The notes: a model not told the origin generated them from the sequence alone. Shown: positions 21,502 through 33,987, counted from the first letter of the stretch. The stretch: 64,000 bases of DNA from Pseudopithomyces maydicus (GCA_026873275.1 JANTUC010000008.1:1426001-1490000), one strand, 5' to 3'. Numbers and translations are program-made.

Positions 21502-22465
21502 TACCACCACAACAGGGCGCGCATCCTCAAGCACAGCCTAACATGTCTCAGCAGCCCATGCGACAGCCTCCTGGCCCTCTCCCGCAACACAATCAGGCGC
21601 CCAACCAACATCCTCAATTCGCGCAGCCAGGCCAGCCGCAATCGCACCAGCAGCCTCCTCGCCCTCAGATCAACCCACACCAGGCGAACGGCATGCCACA
21701 CCCGCAAAACAACTCACCACACCCACAGTCTGCGACAGCTGTCCCTGGAAGGCCAGTCCCACTCACTCACCAGGACGCCATCAATGCCGCGCAGCGATCT
21801 TACTCGAACAACGATGGTACACGTACCACGACGCCCATGCAAGGTCAACCTGGTCAGGGAAATTTTCACACCCCTGGCAGTCGTGAGCGTGAGCAGATGA
21901 ACAACCCCAAAATGCCTATTCCGCGCAGCCTCAATGTCACCGCACCTAGTCCCGTCAATATGGGCCAAGCTCGTCCTACCATCAGCGGCCCTTCCAACGG
22001 AGCTCCTGGCCCAATGGGTCAGCCTGTCATCTCGCGGATTCCGCCGTTCCAGCTCGAAGGTGATAGCGATCGTGTGCTGAGCAAGCGCAAGCTGGACGAG
22101 CTCGTGCGCCAGGTCACAGGTGGCTCGGAGGAGGCGCTGACTCCTGAGGTTGAAGAGGTAATTTTTCCCTCAGATAGAAATTTTGGTGCAACATCTAACA
22201 GTTACAGGCCGTTCTCCAGATGGCAGACGATTTCGTCGACACAGTCATTAGCAATGCCTGTAAGTTGGCCAAACTCCGGGAGTCGCCGCAGCTCGACATT
22301 CGCGACCTTCAGCTTGTTCTCGAGCGCAACTACAACATTCGCATTCCCGGTTATGCATCCGACGAGGTCCGTACCGTGCGCAGGATCATGCCGGCTCCCG
22401 GCTGGACTCAGAAGATGAACGCGGTTCAAGCTGCCAAGGTCATGGGTGGTAAGACGGACATCTAG
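20420..22465 (+). CDS. TAF12: TFIID/SAGA subunit TAF12
   Basis: Histone-fold subunit that pairs with TAF4 in TFIID and with Ada1 in SAGA. ATG is at 20420 (MSGQPPQGPPAAAG). Two introns: about 62 nt starting GTAAGC after LIAQER, and about 48 nt ending at 22206, which interrupts the histone fold after TPEVEE. The fold reads RVLSKRKLDELVRQVTGG, AVLQMADDFVDTVISNACKLAK, LDIRDLQLVLERNYNIRIPG. The middle of the protein is Gln/Pro-rich and includes an uninterrupted polyglutamine tract of about 20 residues encoded mainly by CAG near 21440-21500. About 645 aa, much longer than animal TAF12, as is usual in fungi. The stop follows KVMGGKTDI. No frame break. Confidence 0.94.
21446..21500 (+). repeat. CAG/CAA microsatellite encoding polyglutamine
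   Basis: About 18-20 consecutive CAG or CAA codons within TAF12, flanked by proline codons. Length variation between strains is likely. Confidence 0.85.
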
Positions 22466-23822
22466 TCTGGCTATTCCAACACTACCTATGCTATGAAACA
22501 GACCTCTAGGAGTTTCTGGCATGTTTACTCCGTCATCACTTGGGATAATTTTATCTCTCTTACTGCCCCCTCCCCTCTTACCCCCACGAAAAAGCGATTA
22601 CAGAAGCTCGGAACATCGACCCCTGGCTTCGTGAGCGGTGTGCCGGTTTTCTTAGCACCGGTTACCACCATTTGCTTTTTCTTTTACTGGGTTTCCATTC
22701 GAGTAGTATTAACTAGGTGCGAACACATGGGCGTGTTCAATCACCCGTTCCTGTTTACTCGGCAGTCTGGGAATATGGGCGTTCTGGCACATTCGATCAT
22801 GCACGTCACTTACAATCATAGCTTCTCAGGCAGGCAGGGTTTCAGCACCAACGGATCGCAGATCTCATTCAGGTGAGACGGTGCCGGGTGGGAAACTCTT
22901 GTCATGATGAGAGGCTGGAGGATGGTGGCGCTGTGACGTCGTGGTTTGGGATGGGGCGTATATCCTTCATAGTGGCTGTGTACCATAATGGGACATAATG
23001 GGAGTTGAAATGCACATGAATGTTATGAAAGTTCTATAAAAAAAATCTTGGTCGTCTTCTTGGTCTCGATTGAGTGCTGTAATTGATGTAGGGCGAGGGA
23101 GACGGTTAGGATAGGCATGAGTATGACTATCGGATTGCATATGTATAGTTCGAAGTTGAGCCCTAAGCAGAGTAGCAGGTATGTGGGGTCTCTTGGTGTT
23201 AAATTGCAACTGTAGTAGCCTGCAGCAGTAACGTATAGAAATGCTAGGATCGGGATGCAGAAGTCGGCTGGTGAGATATTACAAAAAGCTGGTCTACACT
23301 GGTTCTCCTGCTACCCTATCACTGTAGCTTCATCGGATGATTCCGACCTACGGGTATTACGGTTTATTCAATGAGTACAGGAGATGCTATTCAAATTGAT
23401 AGCCAAACGGGAATGATAAACTACTTATCTTGCAAATAAAATATAAAACGTGATTAAGCTAATCTCTTTAAGTATTTTGATAAGCGGTCAACGATGAAGG
23501 GTTTGTAAATCGTGCAAAAGGACCACTACCTTGAGCGGCCTTTCACCAAAATTTATTTTAAAAACATGGTATACTACTGCAAAGAAAAATAAAATAAAAT
23601 CTACACCAAAAGAAAACCCCAACACGATTCTCAATCATGATACAGCACCTCAGCTGATACACTGCTTGCTATGGCAATCTCTCTGCTCTTGGTGGTTCAC
23701 GATGTCTGGCTGGTACGACACCCATTTCTACACCCCCATACATGACGAGCACCATCAACGCAAAAAGAAATCACAAGCAGCACACGACTGACTGCCTGTC
23801 CCGCAAATCCACAAAAAAGAAA
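22466..23822. other. Intergenic region between TAF12 and tRNA-Asn
   Basis: About 1.36 kb, AT-rich in its second half. The first 400 bp probably hold the TAF12 3' UTR; an open frame at 22493-22876 lacks protein features. A T-run on the minus strand at about 23812-23820 serves the tRNA. Nothing else was recognised. Confidence 0.5.
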
Positions 23823-23896
23823 CTCCCCCGCGTGGGCTCGAACCACGAACCTCCTGATTAACAGTCAGACGCGCTAGCCAATTGCGCCACGGAGGA
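23823..23896 (-). tRNA. tRNA-Asn (anticodon GTT)
   Basis: 74-nt intronless tRNA on the minus strand. The acceptor stem pairs TCCTCCG with CGGGGGA, and the discriminator base is G. The D arm is GCGC-AATTGGCTA-GCGC. The anticodon arm is CTGAC-TGTTAAT-CAG with anticodon GTT, and the T arm is CGTGG-TTCGAGC-CCACG. Downstream on the same strand is TTTCTTTTTT, a Pol III terminator. Confidence 0.95.
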
Positions 23897-24531
23897 TGTT
23901 GAGATGCTGGAACATCCGAAACACCACCTTGCTTGGTGGTGTTGATGACTATTTTCTATCCAATTACTTATATATATCTTTGAAAATCTTGAATCAAAAG
24001 GCGTCGTAGGGGTTTGACAAGGTGTCGGCCTTGGTAGGGGGAGACGGCAGGGGTGTGCGTGGGTGCAATGTGGGGTCACCGGGGTTTGGTTTTCCCGGGT
24101 CAAAGGCTGCGAGGTTCGGAGCGTGAGAAGAGGGGGGGGTGGGGGGAAGATTAGAATTGTGGATTTACAATATTTATGAACGATTGTTTGGGGAGTTATG
24201 GCTTCTTATATGTATGGGTGGTCTGGTTTTTATAAGCCTGGTTGCTGGACTTATGAACCATGCGTCGCTTCCGTTATGATTGACCGAACACTCTTACACG
24301 TACAAAAAAAATGTCTGTCTACGGGATTATACCTATATTGTACCCCACATGATTTTATTCACTGCATGCTACTTCTATGCTGCCATGATACTCGGGGTTC
24401 GAATTGCACCATGCTTTGATATAATTTTTATATATCTTCTAGATGGATCACGCGCGCTTAGCTTTTGTATACTGGAAGCGCGAGGAAACTTTGGCATCGA
24501 GTTTGCAATGAATCCACACCCAGCGAGCGGC
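23897..24531. other. Intergenic region between tRNA-Asn and NIF3
   Basis: About 635 bp, AT-rich, with G-runs near 24132-24147. It should contain the 3' UTR of the NIF3 gene. No gene was recognised. Confidence 0.5.
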
Positions 24532-25787
24532 TCATTGACCATCGTTATTCAACACCACAATCCCATACGGATCTCTGTCTCTCTCGCTTACGAAGACTTC
24601 AAAGTCTTCCTCCGCCAACGCTTCTTTCAGCTCCTCCTGGCCAGCTTCTTCATCCCGAAGTAGCTTCCACTCTTTCTCTATTTGGTCGTCTAATTGGTCC
24701 AACAGCACCTCGCTCAAGAATCCTCTCTCAGAATTGCTGTGAAATAGGTTGATAACAACTTGACCCTTTTCGATCGCTGCAAGCGCCTCATGGTGACTCA
24801 TCTCGCCTGTGAACAGCAGATCTACGTCCAAGTTGCTGAGAAGGGAGGCGCCAGAGCCAGCGCAGATGCCAACACTGCGTATGGTGATGTCGCTGATTTC
24901 TTTGTCTTGCGGTATGGCAATAGGGAAGCCCTTCGGGTTGTTCATGCCGTTGCCTATGCGATCGAGTAGCGCTGGCAATGGCTGCGGTTCATCAAAGTGC
25001 ACCACGCGTCCCATTCCAGCGCCGGGGTGTGATGCAAGTTCCGGCGACTGCGGGATGACAGGTTTTCGGGTGTGAGGTATTGATGTGAGTGGCGCCGACT
25101 GGTTGCCCAGCCGAAGCGTCGTCTGCATTGACGAGGAAGGGTGGTGTGCAAGGGCCCACGTGGGCCTCAGCCCCTTTTATCCTCTTCTACGAATGGATCG
25201 TGAGCTCCTTCTTTCACTGGAGTTTTCCCTTCCTGGCTTGCCACCGCCTCGTCCGCAAATACCGGGAGCTTTTTACTTCCTGTTACAATATCGGCGAGCC
25301 AATCTCCCAAGCCTCCTGGCGCCGAGTCGACGGCTGTATGCGGGCTGTATACACTGATGCCATGGCTGGCTAGTCGGAGCAGGGTCTGCTGCTGCGAGTT
25401 TGCGAGGGTTATAGACTTGAGGCCGCGGAAGATGATGGGGTGATAGGCGACGATGATGGAGCAGTTGGATTCGATGGCCTCGTCAGCGACAGCTTTGGTG
25501 AGGTCAATTGTGAGGAGGACGGTGTTGGACGGGCGGCGGGACGGGAAGAAGGGAGCTTCGAGGAGCAGGCCTGTATTGTCCCAGGAATTGTCTGCGAGGG
25601 CGGTCGGGTAGCTGAGCAAGGTCAGCTAGAACTTTTCCCAGGCAATTGTGCGATTGATCAATGTTTTCGAAATTGATTGATTGCGCTGTCCTGTTTTGTT
25701 GTAGCAGGAAATTGAGACTCACAGCTTCTTCATCGCCCTCACCACCGCCCTCGAAAACGGCGCAGAACTGGTCGTGGAAGTCATCAT
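24532..25787 (-). CDS. NIF3 (NGG1-interacting factor 3) family protein
   Basis: Member of the widely conserved NIF3/DUF34 metal-binding family; the biochemical role is still unsettled. ATG is at 25787, or 25784, giving MTSTTSSAPFSRAVVRAMKKL. One 111-nt intron follows. Family motifs are ALADNSWDNTGLLLE, VLLTIDLTKAVADEAIE, the metal-site stretch IIVAYHPIIFRGLKS, ISVYSPHTAVDSAPGGLGDWL and, at the C-terminal side, LLFTGEMSHHEALAAI. Corrected length is 381 aa with an acidic C-terminal extension. The frame breaks at the C-run 25171-25174; one more base joins EEDKRG to LRPTWALAHHPSSSMQ. Upstream it is divergent from the BolA gene. Confidence 0.88.
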
Positions 25788-26026
25788 CGCCCTCCTAACA
25801 GTTGCCGAAAACATTCACAAAACTTCTCCAGAGGTAATGTTACCCCACCTTCGTGCAGAAAAGGCGCTCCATTGACTAGGACCCCATTCATGCATCAAAC
25901 ACGTACGCACAGACGCCCACACGTCACCGGTCCTAAAGCGCTTAAAGCTTCCGACATGACCCTCGGCGCACCCCACTATCTTATCAGATCGGAACCCTGC
26001 AAATCATCATCGTGTCTTGCGAATTG

Positions 26027-26496
26027 ATGGACCCCCGCCACAAACTCTACAAACAACTAGATTCCCGAACAGTCGGTTCGACCAGCGAGATGAGTGCAAG
26101 GACAGATACAGAGGCCGCTCAGACGGCGGCAAATAGCGGCATCACCCCGGAAGCTATTAAGCAGAAGCTGACGGAGGGGCTCGGAGCGACCCACGTTGAG
26201 ATTGAGGATATGAGCGGTATGTTCAGCGCAGCCTCCTTTCCGAACACAACATTTAGGACGCTGTCTGCCCTTGGATCCCAAGCGTGAGTCATCGGTATCC
26301 GCTAACGATTTAATCAGGTGGTTGCGGACAGATGTTCGAGGCTATTATCGTCTCGCCACAGTTTGCAAAGAAGACCACACTAGCCAGACATCGATTGGTC
26401 AACGGTGTGCTAAAGCAGGAGATCGCGGCTATACATGCATGGACACCTAAATGCCATACACCCGAAGAGTGGGAGAAAAAGAAGCTGCAAGCATGA
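26027..26496 (+). CDS. BolA-like protein (Bol3/BOLA3 type)
   Basis: Small BolA-fold protein; the BOLA3/Bol3 group works with glutaredoxin in mitochondrial 4Fe-4S cluster delivery. Exons 26027-26216 and 26318-26496 give 122 aa. The core is ITPEAIKQKLTEGLGATHVEIEDMSGG, then CGQMFEAIIVSPQF, then TLARHRLVNGVLKQEIAAIHAW, with the invariant Cys-Gly of the loop and the RH motif. The stop follows EEWEKKKLQA. The N-terminus is uncertain: ATG at 26027 or 26090, or an upstream exon carrying a targeting sequence. Neither visible N-terminus is a strong mitochondrial presequence, so assignment to Bol3 rather than Bol1 rests on the GGCG core. Confidence 0.85.
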
Positions 26497-26631
26497 GCAA
26501 TCAATTACAGCACCACGAGTACCTATAACGATCACGACGCATTGACGGCATTTGGAGGTCAATGATAGCAACGGAGCGACTGAAGTTTGCTCACACCATG
26601 AGTTTATGGTATGGCCTGGTAGCATCTGGGT

Positions 26632-28774
26632 CTAACTAAGGAGTACTCTAATCTCCCCACTGGTTCGAGGGAAGAGATCCCGTAACGAAGCTGCGGGTTC
26701 TTCTTCATCATCGTCTTCCTCCCTGTACAGCAGGTCATCTGCAGCCATAATTTTGCTCTCTACAAATTCAAAATCTTCACAGAATCTCTCTGCAGCTTCC
26801 TCGGTGATATTTTGGACAGTAGTCCTGTTCTGCAATCGCTTCAAGTTCTCAGCCGCGTCGATTAGTGCCGATGGAAGGAACTCGTCTAGCTGTTGACTCG
26901 CAGCGATGAGAGCGTCCGGCTTGAAGACTTCAAGCTCAGGAATGGTTTTCAAGCTATCTGCGGAGTCGGAGATCCCGGACAAAGCCTCCAGAAGAGTGTG
27001 CAAACCGGAAGTATGCGTGAGAAACTGATGCTGGTAGTCCACCAGGTGCGCAGTATGTTCGCTGATCGTCTCATCCAGCTCGCTCAGCCGGTTTTTAGCA
27101 AACGAGTATGGAATGAGAGCTGTTTTTGCGGCCATTAAGCAGTTGATAGCGAAGATGCTGTTGTTGGGCGCCGCTAAGCCCTTGCCTAGATTCTCGCACC
27201 CACTCATGAAAGGATCCAGGGTTTCTGATAGGACAGAGTTAAATCCATCGCCACGGTCGTCAACTGTAGCTATGGATGTGTCATAGCTCTTGGCCAATAC
27301 CTTCAGCATCTGCAGAGCTTCCTCTAGGAAATCAGGCGGTGACAAGTCCGCAGGTGCCACTGCTAGATCGCCCTGAACAGCAGCAATGTGGTCCCGCATG
27401 TTTGCTCGGAACTGTCGCATAGCTGAATTCTCGAGTGCGTCGAATACTTCCAGGACATCCGAATCAGTCCCGAGTAGCTTGACAAATGTACTCTTATAAA
27501 ATCCGATGAGGTTTGCAATCTTGTATGCTAGGGTAGCATCGTCATGGCTTTGTACGACCTGCTCCGTACGTTGCCGCAGCAATCGAGCAACTCCAGTCAA
27601 ATCTCGGCTGACGAGCTGATTCAGAGCCTTCCTCCCGTCAAAGACTTCTTCGTCACCCTCCTGGCGAAGCCATGGCTCGCTCTCCAAACCTGCTTGAATG
27701 GAACGTTTGATTTCGTCGCCATCGGAGATGAATAGGACCTCCAAAGCTTCTCTTTCTGATACTGTAGTCGAGTGTGCCCAAGCAAGCATGTCACCGACAT
27801 AGCGCAGCGGATCGTGAGCCTGAAACTCTATCGGCTTGGTAGCAAGACTTTGCGATTCAGTCGTCGAACCAGTCAAGGCAGCATAGAAAGAGTCGGACAA
27901 AATATTTTCACGTGCTTCTGCGAAAGAGTCGAGACAGTTCTGGAATAGGGTGGGGCGTTCAGCTAGCACCCGGAGGGAGCGTCGAACAGACGCATTGATC
28001 TGTGGATTTTCAAGATCGAGCGTCTTGAATTCGCGTTGAATCCAGCGGTAGAGTTTCTGATAGGCGGAATTGATATGCTTAGAACTTCTTTCAAGCACTT
28101 CGAGACCCAGGCGTTGATCTTCCGTCCCTAGTAACAGCTGGCAATCGTGATGGATTTTCTTTACTCTTGTGAGTGTTTGGAAGAACTCCTCATTCACAGG
28201 CTCAGCAGTGGAGGTCAAAACAGTGATTTCATCTTCCGAGATAAGGAAGTGCGAGTTGAAGGCGTTCAAGATCTGTTGCTTTGTTTCGGCTTGCTTTTTC
28301 TGTTGCAAGAGACTGGTCGCTTCTTCTAGAATTGGCGCAGTGTCACGGTTGGCTGCAGCAATGTGACTTCGCATCTCGCTGCAACGTTTGTTCAAGCTGC
28401 TGATAGCTGTACCTATGCGTTTTAGTTGCTGCCATGGTGGTTAGTATAGACACGTGTTACGCGAGCTAGGTGGCACAAACATCCGCAACCTGGCCAAAGT
28501 CTTTTATAACCTCGCCATTACACTGAATTACTTCTTTCTGGACATGCAGACGCAGCTGCCTTCTCGTTTCTGCAGTATTCCGCACATGACGGGCATCGAG
28601 GGTTTCCAGTGCATCGCGGATCTCAAGGTCGGCGTATGATGCGGACAGCACGCTCGTGATCCTGGTCGACAGAGCATTCGTGCCGCGAGACGGTGTCCCT
28701 ACTGCAGGAGATGCCGGTGAAAGGGCATCCTGCGAGGCTGGAGAGGCCCTCTCTGAAAAGTAGCTGGTCGCCAT
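26632..28774 (-). CDS. COG6: Conserved oligomeric Golgi complex subunit 6
   Basis: Lobe B subunit of the COG tether, which guides retrograde vesicles within the Golgi. ATG is at 28774 (MATSYFSERASPASQ). A 52-nt intron with a perfect TACTAAC branch site follows GQVAD and joins to QLKRIGTAISSLN. The coiled-coil N-terminus (LDARHVRNTAETRRQL and LHVQKEVI) is followed by the long alpha-helical legs, with HDPLRYVGDMLAWAHS and VNEEFFQTLTRVKKIHHDCQ typical of COG6. 696 aa, near the family length, ending RTSGEIRVLLS. An acidic patch (EEDDDEEE) lies near the C-terminus. No frame break. It is divergent from ATG9 across 308 bp. Confidence 0.92.
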
Positions 28775-29082
28775 GATGGGCCAGTGGGAGGGCTGCTAAC
28801 GGACGGAGAGGTGAGGGTCGGTTGCACCTTCCTCCGACCGCCGAAGGCCTAGCTCCAAGGGCGGGCTTATGACGCGCGTGACGGGTGCATTCACGACACC
28901 AGCAGCAGTCACATTAGCATGGTCACGTCTTGATACTGTCTCAAGGCTCATGACGATGGGTCGACCGAACAGTCACAACTGCGTGTTTATTGTAGCAAGC
29001 GCGGTCCCATACACTGCCACCCAACACTGCGAACCACGGGACGAACCCCCGCCGCTGCCTTAGACCCGTGAAGCCCGACTGA
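28775..29082. promoter_or_regulatory. Divergent promoter, COG6 / ATG9
   Basis: A 308-bp gap between two start codons must carry both core promoters. No TATA box or clear binding site is evident. Confidence 0.6.
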
Positions 29083-31876
29083 ATGGCTTCCAACCTCTTC
29101 TCACGAATTCTGCCTTCTGTCACCGACAACCCCTACGCACCAGAGCCGGCGAACCAGAACCGCCGTCTTCGCTCGCCTTCGGCACACGAGTCCAACACCA
29201 TGGACATCGACAACGAGAACCTCGATGCGCGCTTTGAGGACCTAGATCTAGAGCATCTGCTGGCCGACGACAATGAGCGCATGTCTGAGAGCGTAGCTTC
29301 GGTCCGCCAGCCTGATGAGCGTGCTCTGCCAGGCATCAACACCGCAAATAGAGGCGCCGCATGGCGACAGCCGCCTCCATCTCACCCGCTCCCACTCGAT
29401 GACGATGATGATGATGACGACGACGTCCCGCAATCACTCCTTCTCGAAGGCGGTGGTGCCTCGCCGAATGCGACTCGGACGCAACCTGCAGAGACCCTTC
29501 CACCCCCGTGCCCGGTCCGTCCACCCGTCATACCCGAGCCCAGTGGGAGACGACACGCCGACAGCAGCGCTTACACGACGATGGTCGGACAACTACCGGC
29601 GCCCCCCAGACGTGGAGAACATCGACGAGACCCGGGCATTATACGTCAGATCCGAAGGAGAGAGCAATGTGGCTTTGGGTCAACCAGACCGACGACCTAG
29701 ATAACTTCCTACGGGAAGTATATGAATACTACACCGGAGCCGGCATGTACTCGATACTCCTGGGAAAGTTCTTGATGCTTTTGCAGACAGCATTTGTCAT
29801 TGGCTTCTTGACTTTCCTAGGTTGGTGCATAGACTACAGCAAGCTATCCGGCAGTCACAAGCTAGACGACGTGCTTCAGCCGAAATGCATGCATAAGATT
29901 CACGGCATTTGGTGGCTGGCACTGTGCTCCTTCATAGTTTGGTGGCTTTGGTCCGTACTGAAGCTGGCCGGTAGATTTCCGAGGCTGCAGGCAATGCACG
30001 ACTTCTACCACCACCTTCTTGAGATTCCCGATCGGGATATCCAGTCTGTCCAGTGGCAAAATGTCGTGGGACGAATCATGGCGCTACGCGATGCCAACCT
30101 CACCACAGCATCAAATCTTACGCCTGACGTCCGGAAACTTTTGGATTCGAGAAGTCGTCAACGACTAGATGCAGTCGATATCGCCAGTCGCTTGATGCGG
30201 CGCGACAACTACCTGATTGCACTTTTCAATAAAGAGGTGCTTGACGTGAGCATTCCCATACCGTTCCTTGGAAATAGGTCAATATTTTCGGATACAACCA
30301 GATTCCACGTTAATCTAGCTATCATGGACTTGGTGTTCAGCGGTCCCAATGGATCGTTCAATCAAGATTTTCTGCGAGAGAGGAATCGTAGGAATCTTGT
30401 CGCAACACTCAAAACGCGATTGATGTATGTGGGGTTTTTCAGCGTGCTGGTGGCTCCTTTTTCGGTGGCTTATTTCCTCGCGTCGTATCTATTCGCACGC
30501 TTCACTGTAAGTTCATCCCCAGCTCAATTACGACCCGCATCATGCTGTTCCGAGATATGATTGGAATTCGAGGATATGACGGGCACCTATCCCCAAACCA
30601 AGTCCTCGTGTATTGTTACGGGGTAGACACGTTTGCCTTTCAGAAGATCTAACTCGCTGTAGGAATACCAAAAGAATCCATCGATACTGGGCGACCGAGA
30701 TTTCACACCCTTCGCACAGTGGAAGTTCCGGGAGTTCAACGAACTGCCACATTTGTTCAATCGTCGTCGTAACATGGCGTACCCAGCCGCTAATCTTTAC
30801 CTACAACAATTTCCGAAAGCCAAAGTGGAGATGTTGTCATCGTTCGTCGCCTTTGTCACGGGGGCGTTCTCTACCGTCCTCTTCCTGATCACAATCATCG
30901 ATTCCGAATTATTCCTCAATTTTGAGATAACGCCAGGGAAAACTGCTCTATTTTACCTGACCGTATGTGGTGGTATATACATGGCAGCGCGCGGAAGTAG
31001 TCCCCAGGAAGACCAGATCACCGACCCTATATATTACCTGGAGACGGTAATATATCATACACGATACGAGCCCGCATCATGGCAAGACAGATTCCATACT
31101 GATGAAGTGCGGGCTGAGTTCTCGAAACTATACCAACCGAAAATTCTCCTATACTTGGAAGAATTACTCAGCATCTTGATTACACCATTCATACTCATGT
31201 TCCGGCTACCCGATTGTAGTGAACGCATCGTGGACTTTTTCCGCGAATTCTCTATCGTGGTAGATGGTTTGGGGGTCGTCTGCTCCTACTCCATGTTCCC
31301 TTTCAAGAAAGGCGAGAACAATCTGCCTGCGAATAGGATTGGCCGCCGTCAAGACAACGAACTTCGCGAGGACTATTTCATGGCCAAGGACAACAAGATG
31401 ATGGCTTCCTACCATGGCTTCATGGAGACGTATGCGACCACGACAGGCCGTAGCCATATGGGTCGATTCCACCCCCGCCCCAATTCCCCGCCCACCATTA
31501 TTCCTCCTCGCAGGCTACTTCGCCGGTGGACCCACGGAGCGTCAGTCGCCCGCCTGCGAGCCGTCAAGCGATGAATCGTCGTGGACGTGGTCCTGTCCCC
31601 GAGCGAGGCGAGCCAATGAATTCGGTATTCTTGGACCCGATCCACCAGCCTTCGTCTTCCACTATGAGATCGCCGCGACAAGGTCCACAGGGGCGCCATA
31701 GATCCTCGTTCCAACCAATGTCTGTTCCGGAGGAGAGTATGGTGAGTGAGTCATGGCAACCGCAGCAGGATGATGGGACGGAGGATGAGGCCCCAGGAAC
31801 TAACCGTGACGGTGTACTACAGCTGCTGCATCAGTTCTCAAGAGCACAGGCTGCAGGTCGGGGTGGAGGGGTATGA
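29083..31876 (+). CDS. ATG9: Autophagy-related lipid scramblase Atg9
   Basis: Multi-pass membrane protein that supplies and scrambles lipids for autophagosome growth. ATG is at 29083 (MASNLFSRILPSVTDN). A disordered acidic N-terminus leads to WLWVNQTDDLDNFLREVYEYYTG, then the Atg9 core with membrane helices (FLMLLQTAFVIGFLTFLGWC, IWWLALCSFIVWWLWSVLKL, YVGFFSVLVAPFSVAYFLAS, FVAFVTGAFSTVLFLITIID). Signature stretches are WQNVVGRIM, NYLIALFNKEVLD, EYQKNPSILGDRDFTPFAQW and RIVDFFREFSIVVDGLGVVC. One 156-nt intron, 30507-30662. About 880 aa corrected. Two breaks at C-runs 29503-29507 and 31472-31476 are resolved by one base each (TLPPPVPGPSTRHTRAQWE; RFHPPPQFPAHH). Confidence 0.93.
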
Positions 31877-32146
31877 GATCGGTGGGGTACAAATCAAATC
31901 CTGGCGTTCGGTATATTTGCTCGAGGACTACCCGGTTGCATCATTAAATTATTCGCTTTCGGTGTATTTAGGATTCAGGAGTGGCTAGAACATAACGCAC
32001 TAAGCGCCTTGAATGAATGCATTCAAGGATTCATTAACCATACCATATTAAGAAGCATTAGCTCACATCTGACCAGCAATTATCCCTTTTGCCCTATGTA
32101 CGATGTGACAATGACCGCCTATTCTCATTCTGCTCGTGCAGCTCCC

Positions 32147-33987
32147 CTAGTACCCACTTTGTTCCCTTCGATTGCCATTCTCGTCACCTCCATCTTCGTC
32201 ATCATCTCCGCCCTGGTTCTGCCTCGCCCCGGCAGCCGCCTCTCGGATTGCTTTATCATCACCTCTCAGCTTCTGAAAGAAAACGTTGATATCTTCGGCC
32301 CCCACAGCCTTCCCTTCCTCCGCATACGGCTTTAGGAATGCTTTCAATCCATCTTTCAGGTGGGCAAACGCCATTGCGCCCTGGATGGCCTGAGCTCGAT
32401 CCATATTACTGAAGGCTGCCTCGCCGCGATCGAGTAGTGAGCCTGTGCCCACGGAGCCAGCGGCATTGTCACCATCTTCGCTCATGGGTGGCTCGTAAAC
32501 GTCTTCTTCTTCGAGGAGCTGGGCGTGGGGCTTGAGGAGCGGGAAGTGTTCGGGGCAGCGGCAGAGGTGGGCGTAGAAATCGGGCGACATGAACAGGGAG
32601 AATGGCGTTTTGGTGGCTTCTTCGGGGAGGGGCGGTAAGGAATTGACTTTGCACTGAGGCGCTGCGGATGTCGCGTCGGGCTTCTTGGGGGTTAGAGGGA
32701 GAGTCGTGGTACTTGGTGTGTCCTCTGGGATGGATGATAATGTTGTCATCGGGTCTTCAGACTTCTGCCGCTTAGGAGGAGCCATGGAGCCTGTGGATGG
32801 GAGGTTGTCGCCTTCACCATCGTCTTCTGCTTTGCGCTTCTTTGAGTCACCATTGGAAATCCCGTTGGTGACAGCCCATACTATGTGTGTCTTAAGCTGG
32901 TTTATGGCGGCATCAAAATAGACAGGGGGTAAAAATCCAGGTGTACCGGCGTATTTTTTTATCCATGGGAAGGCGTTAACGCACTTGTAGCACAGGAAGT
33001 ATTCGAACTCGTCTTCGTCTGGGAAACCTATAGGTAGCGGTGTGTCGTCGTCTTCTTCTCCCTCAGCTTCTGCAGCAGCATCATTGCCATCGACACCATC
33101 AGCCGTGGGCCAACCTCCAGCAATTGCCGTTACAACCGAGGGTCTCCGCGCCTCCGGATCCCGTCCACCCTCCTCTTCGTGTCGTGTCACGCTGATCTCC
33201 ATTTTGATTCCGTTGTCTTTCGCACCTTCTCCATCTGGTGCCTTCTGCTTCTCGATGCTCTTCTTGAAATCTTCCCTAGAGAGTCCAAGAACGCATTCGG
33301 GATGCCACCAGTCCTCGCCACAACCACCTTCTTCCACTGTGCCTAACCCTAAACACTGAAACATTGTGCCTTTCTCTTGGTGTGGATCATATTCTTCGCC
33401 ACAACCACAGAATTTATTGCGGAAGTTCTGATTGTATTTGTTGCCCTGAGCCGGCTCTTCCTTGGTCACATCACCCTTCAGCCCTGTTGCGGAATTGAGG
33501 CGCAGGGTGCATGGTGTTGCCTCGGGCAGTCGAGTAGTTCCGCAATCGCAGACGAAGTTCCTCTTATTGAAAAGCTCGACTAGAGCGTGTTCGCCATGGC
33601 ACGAGATGGAACAGGCGTAGCAGACAGCAGCGGGCTGATACGGGTCTGACGGGTTCGCGGGCGGCGGATTACAGTCGAGGCAGGAATACAGCCCTTGTCG
33701 CAAAGGTCCGAGATCGCGCGTGCAGGTGTCGAATTGCTGGACATTGTTAGTGATAGGAAGTGTTCAAGTTCGATGAAACTGACGTAGGGAAGGGCCTCGC
33801 GGGCTTCAGCTTCAAGGCTGAGTTGTTCTTTGATAAAACTACATTCACAGTCAGCGCATACGATCGCGACCATGTAGATTGGGTAATTCGCATACTCTGC
33901 AGCTGTCTGCGAGTCTTCCGAGGCTTGCGAAATGGAACTTGTGCGCGGCTTGGGCTGGGTGATATTGGAGGCCTGGGAGTCGGTCAT
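32147..33987 (-). CDS. UBR-box/PHD protein, UBR7-like (Mlo2 type)
   Basis: Putative N-recognin-type E3 ubiquitin ligase of the UBR7/Mlo2 family. ATG is at 33987 (MTDSQASNITQPKPRTS). Two introns of 57 and 47 nt lie in the first 300 bp and join to YQFDTCTRDLGPLRQGLYSC. The UBR zinc box follows: CLDC, CYACSISCHGEHALVELFNK, RNFVCDCGT. A PHD-like finger runs FCGCGEEYDPHQEKGTMFQC and CGEDWWHPECVLG, with further Cys at FLCYKCVNAFPW. The rest is acidic and partly disordered, with CRCPEHFPLL and a helical C-terminus. 578 aa. In fission yeast the relative mlo2 affects chromosome behaviour; substrates are unknown here. No frame break. Confidence 0.9.

Noticed and set aside
22493..22876. 127-codon plus-strand frame after TAF12
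   Set aside because: Lies in the likely 3' UTR, low protein character, no homolog recognised.
24393..24412. GGTTCGAATTGCACC, a possible B box
   Set aside because: No A box, anticodon arm or acceptor pairing at the right distance upstream.
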